Assembly (NCBI GenBank): GCA_016550485.1
Contig: JABXGV010000321.1
Location: 1 to 6,966 of the forward strand
Direction of reading: 5' to 3'
From: an archaeon
GTDB taxonomy: Archaea > Asgardarchaeota > Hermodarchaeia > Hermodarchaeales > Hermodarchaeaceae
DNA: 6,966 nt
The notes beneath the pieces were generated by a model that saw nothing but the letters and a program-made list of their open reading frames with translations, did not search any database and was not told where the DNA came from. Each line of letters opens with the position of its first letter. Position 1 is the stretch's first letter. This document shows positions 5,115 to 6,966 of this stretch, piece after piece. A program made the translations under genes and the position numbers.

Positions 5115-6073
5115 TCATCCATGAAGACATGTTTGGGCAGACACGCTACTACAGCAATATCAGAATCGGGCTGGTCACTCTTTCCCTCCTTTTGGATGTA
5201 ATCGCCTAACCCGTAGAGGGCGCAGTTCCGGATATCAGCTGCGGTGGCCACAATCGTATTCGCCTCGTCGATGGACCCCTGGATCTTGGCGGCGACTACA
5301 TCGCGTAGCGCCCAATAGGCGGTTCGTATGATGTCGACGTATCGAAGGCGTGGGCGGTGGGCATAGGTAGAGGTGTAGGAGCTAAAGACCATAATCTCGT
5401 CCTCCGTTTCGATGATAGGCCAATCCACATGCCACTCCTGTGAGCGTTCGACCCGGGTCTGGACCCGGGCGTAGACCCCGATGCCGTCGAAGGCGACTTC
5501 CCCCTGTCCAATGTAGCCATGGACATCATCCATACAGAGTCCTAGCCCATCCACTTGCGCTTTCATGTGGACGATCGCGCCCTCGGTGATGGCCCAACAA
5601 TCCTGGTGGCAGTGCTTGCCACGCGGGGCACGCACAAGGGTTCGCCACCCGTAAGGGTTTTGTTTCCCCGTATCAGGTCCAAAGGCGATGATTCGACAGA
5701 CCGCCAGATTTTCCTCTGAAGGGACGGGTAAGATGGCGATGTTGCCTACCGAGGGATTCGCTTTGAGGCGAAAGTGGTGAGGCCAGTAGAAGTAGCCCTC
5801 CCGATAATCAAGTGGAACGCGTTCGCCCATCCCTTCAAAAAAGGGGCCGCCATTGGGCGCATAGAAGGGTTCAACCAATTCGATCTTCTCGATATGGATG
5901 GCTACAGTGTCCCCGGCTTTCACGCCACGGATCTCAACCGGCCCGTTGGGTGTGCACTCCTGGTTAGTGGTTTCGATGACAAAGGATTCCCCGAGTTCTA
6001 CGCAACCTACAAAGGTTGGCCACTCGGCACCGACGTCGTGGGTTTCCGTGAGCTCTCGTTTGAAGACTCGCAT
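5111..6073 (-). CDS. Acetamidase/formamidase family protein (FmdA/AmdA type)
   Basis: This encodes 320 residues from an ATG at 6073. The family (PF03069) hydrolyses short amides such as formamide or acetamide to ammonia and the acid. The sequence shows the expected order: an opening strand MRVFKREL, a core GPVEIRGVKAGDTVAIHIEKIEL at 44-66, GNIAILPVP at 110-118 and an IIAFGPDTG segment at 128-136. Family members then have a Gly-Gly-Asn-x-Asp segment; here the aligned residues are HCHQD (154-158), with Asp158 kept and the Gly seven residues on (Gly165) also kept. The signature DDVHGYIGQGEVAFDGIGV at 182-200 matches the canonical GDVHxxxGDGE. WPIIETEDEIMVFSS at 218-232 is also typical. Length is normal and it is cytoplasmic. 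The changed segment suggests another substrate or metal site, so amidase activity is not certain. It heads an operon with the TPR gene, and a TATA-like box at 6102-6108 with no Shine-Dalgarno suggests a near-leaderless message. Confidence 0.9.
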   Translation of the reverse strand: MRVFKRELTETHDVGAEWPTFVGCVELGESFVIETTNQECTPNGPVEIRGVKAGDTVAIHIEKIELVEPFYAPNGGPFFEGMGERVPLDYREGYFYWPHHFRLKANPSVGNIAILPVPSEENLAVCRIIAFGPDTGKQNPYGWRTLVRAPRGKHCHQDCWAITEGAIVHMKAQVDGLGLCMDDVHGYIGQGEVAFDGIGVYARVQTRVERSQEWHVDWPIIETEDEIMVFSSYTSTYAHRPRLRYVDIIRTAYWALRDVVAAKIQGSIDEANTIVATAADIRNCALYGLGDYIQKEGKSDQPDSDIAVVACLPKHVFMDE

Positions 6074-6100
6074 AATGAAGAATTAGTGGGAGGAATTACG

Positions 6101-6108
6101 TTATTAAG
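6101..6108 (-). promoter_or_regulatory. Probable TATA box for the acetamidase-TPR operon
   Basis: The minus strand reads CTTAATAA, centred about 31 bases before the ATG at 6073, so the leader would be only a few bases. The plus strand reads TTATTAAG at the same place and could also serve the divergent small membrane gene at 6157, putting its transcription start near 6130. Confidence 0.4.
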
Positions 6109-6156
6109 TGATTCAACAAAGCAGGAGAAACTGGAGGATTCTTCATTTATATCGAA

Positions 6157-6408
6157 ATGTTTCTTGCTGGTTTCCTCTTTCTGGTGATCTTGATGTTACA
6201 GATTGCTATGGGAGTATTTGGGTACATCTTAGAGCCATTCCCGAAGCATTATGATTCCGATGCTCTTCTGCCCAAGTTCGCTAATAGCCCAAGACGCTTC
6301 AAAGTTGGTGTAGCACTAGCGCCGATTGAACATTTCTGCGTCATTGCCCTTGCAGTGTTGTTGTTTCTTTCATTTAGACACCCTTCCATTGTCTGCAGTG
6401 GTTGGTAA
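6157..6408 (+). CDS. Small two-helix membrane protein, unnamed
   Basis: This encodes 83 residues from the ATG at 6157; upstream the frame is open to a stop at 6109 but offers no other start. A hydrophobic helix at about 3-25 is followed by a hydrophilic linker at 26-50 (EPFPKHYDSDALLPKF, then NSPRRFK). A second hydrophobic segment lies at about 54-73 (ALAPIEHFCVIALAVLLFLSF). The conserved-looking linker and the IEHFC stretch at the head of the second helix read like a real archaeal family, but I cannot name it. GGAGG at 6133-6137 is too far from the start (19 bases) to be a normal ribosome site. The gene diverges from the acetamidase with an 83-base gap and precedes another small membrane gene in the same direction, so the two may work together. 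Function unknown. Confidence 0.65.
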   Translation: MFLAGFLFLVILMLQIAMGVFGYILEPFPKHYDSDALLPKFANSPRRFKVGVALAPIEHFCVIALAVLLFLSFRHPSIVCSGW

Positions 6409-6444
6409 AAATTCTGTCTGTCGTTTGGCTGTGGGCGTGTAGTG

Positions 6445-6451
6445 TTATAAA
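6445..6451 (+). promoter_or_regulatory. TATA box for the right-edge membrane gene
   Basis: TTATAAA lies in the gap between the two small membrane genes. It predicts a transcription start near 6475 and a leader of about 20 bases. So the right-edge gene probably has its own promoter. TTTTTA at 6459-6464 may help end the preceding transcript. Confidence 0.5.
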
Positions 6452-6483
6452 CTAAGGATTTTTATCACTGCGAGTTGGTGATG

Positions 6484-6490
6484 AAAGGAG
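6484..6490 (+). promoter_or_regulatory. Shine-Dalgarno of the right-edge membrane gene
   Basis: AAAGGAG lies four bases before the ATG at 6495. It fixes the start of a reading frame that is otherwise open to the window edge. Confidence 0.6.
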
Positions 6491-6494
6491 TACA

Positions 6495-6966
6495 ATGAGG
6501 GTCTGGCAGCTTGTCCATATTGGTTGTATTGTTCTTTCTTTGATGACGTGGATTCTTTTCAGTATCTTCTTTCCCATCTCCTTCCCCTGGGTGTTTATGG
6601 CTGGAATCCCGGCCACATTTCTGCTAATTGTCTGGCCCCTTACTTCTCATTGGCAGAGTATCCCTAGGGGTGGTTTTTGTGGATTTTCCGGTGTTTTATT
6701 GTTCTTCATACTTATTGGTATCGTTTTGACTTCGTCAGGACCGGGTCTAACCATGGGATGGAATTGGGGTCTGTTTCCCCTAATCATTTGTTTGCTGATT
6801 CCTGTCCCCTTTGTTGTGATGAACTTAACTACTTCTTCCGCTATTGGTTCCAGAGAAGTTACTCTCTTCTCCGGAGTCGGGAGGTGGCGTGCTAGGAGGG
6901 GTGATTCTCCGAAACCACATGATTCCCGAAGAAAAGCTGAACCAATACCACGTAGCAGTCTATCGA
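6495..6966 (+). CDS. Multi-helix membrane protein with basic tail, C-terminus cut by window edge
   Basis: I translated this by hand from the ATG at 6495; the frame is open for 157 codons to the right edge, so the 3' end is missing. A good Shine-Dalgarno (AAAGGAG) and a TATA box (6445-6451) precede it. Four hydrophobic segments are visible at about 5-26, 30-50, 60-80 and 91-112. The next 45 residues are hydrophilic and strongly basic (SREVTLF at 119-125, then GRWRARRG at 129-136 and DSRRKAEP at 143-150), probably a cytoplasmic tail that continues past the edge. No catalytic motif is visible and I do not recognise the family. It follows another small membrane gene in the same direction, separated by 86 bases. 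Confidence 0.75.
   Translation, partial: MRVWQLVHIGCIVLSLMTWILFSIFFPISFPWVFMAGIPATFLLIVWPLTSHWQSIPRGGFCGFSGVLLFFILIGIVLTSSGPGLTMGWNWGLFPLIICLLIPVPFVVMNLTTSSAIGSREVTLFSGVGRWRARRGDSPKPHDSRRKAEPIPRSSLS

Noticed and set aside
5452..5470. Repeated ACCCGGG blocks that look like a palindromic site
   Set aside because: They lie inside the acetamidase gene and follow from the protein segment ARVQTRV, with repeated Arg-Val codons.
5774..6187. Long plus-strand frame of 137 codons opposite the acetamidase N-terminus
   Set aside because: It is a shadow of the acetamidase gene, which has clear family motifs on the other strand.

Overview
The window looks archaeal. The genes are tight, several have TATA-like boxes about 25-30 bases ahead of the start, and some starts have no Shine-Dalgarno (leaderless or nearly so) while others have a clear one. 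No bacterial -35/-10 pairs stand out. The gene set (an Lrp-like regulator with two HTH units, a V4R-like protein, DUF3788, an archaeal-type acetamidase/formamidase, a 40-residue-repeat TPR protein and small unnamed membrane proteins) would fit an Asgard-type archaeon such as Thorarchaeota. That lineage call is an impression, not a demonstration. There is no rRNA, tRNA, CRISPR array or transposase.

Left part (1-2053): an APH-family small-molecule kinase is cut by the left edge on the minus strand (1-755). A plus-strand gene with a C-terminus resembling V4R/Bet3-fold ligand-binding domains follows (902-1420). It converges on a minus-strand DUF3788 gene (1492-1917). The gap between the first two genes holds a short degenerate copy of the DUF3788 3' end, so related sequences in the same orientation flank the V4R-like gene.

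Middle (2054-4127): an Lrp/AsnC-like regulator with two HTH units diverges from DUF3788 and is followed by a four-helix membrane protein. Between them lies a perfect 7-bp-arm palindrome directly ahead of the membrane gene's TATA box, a candidate operator. A gene-free stretch of about 360 bases follows, with terminator-like elements for the two converging transcription units.

Right part (4128-6966): a minus-strand two-gene operon encodes an acetamidase/formamidase homologue and, overlapping it by 4 bases, a TPR scaffold protein. The acetamidase has an unusual His-Cys-His-Gln-Asp segment where the family normally has Gly-Gly-Asn-x-Asp. Divergent from it are two small membrane-protein genes, the second cut by the right edge.

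I do not see an obvious new defence or mobile system. The most distinctive items are the acetamidase-TPR coupling with the altered motif, the duplicated DUF3788 tail and the palindrome next to the two-HTH regulator.
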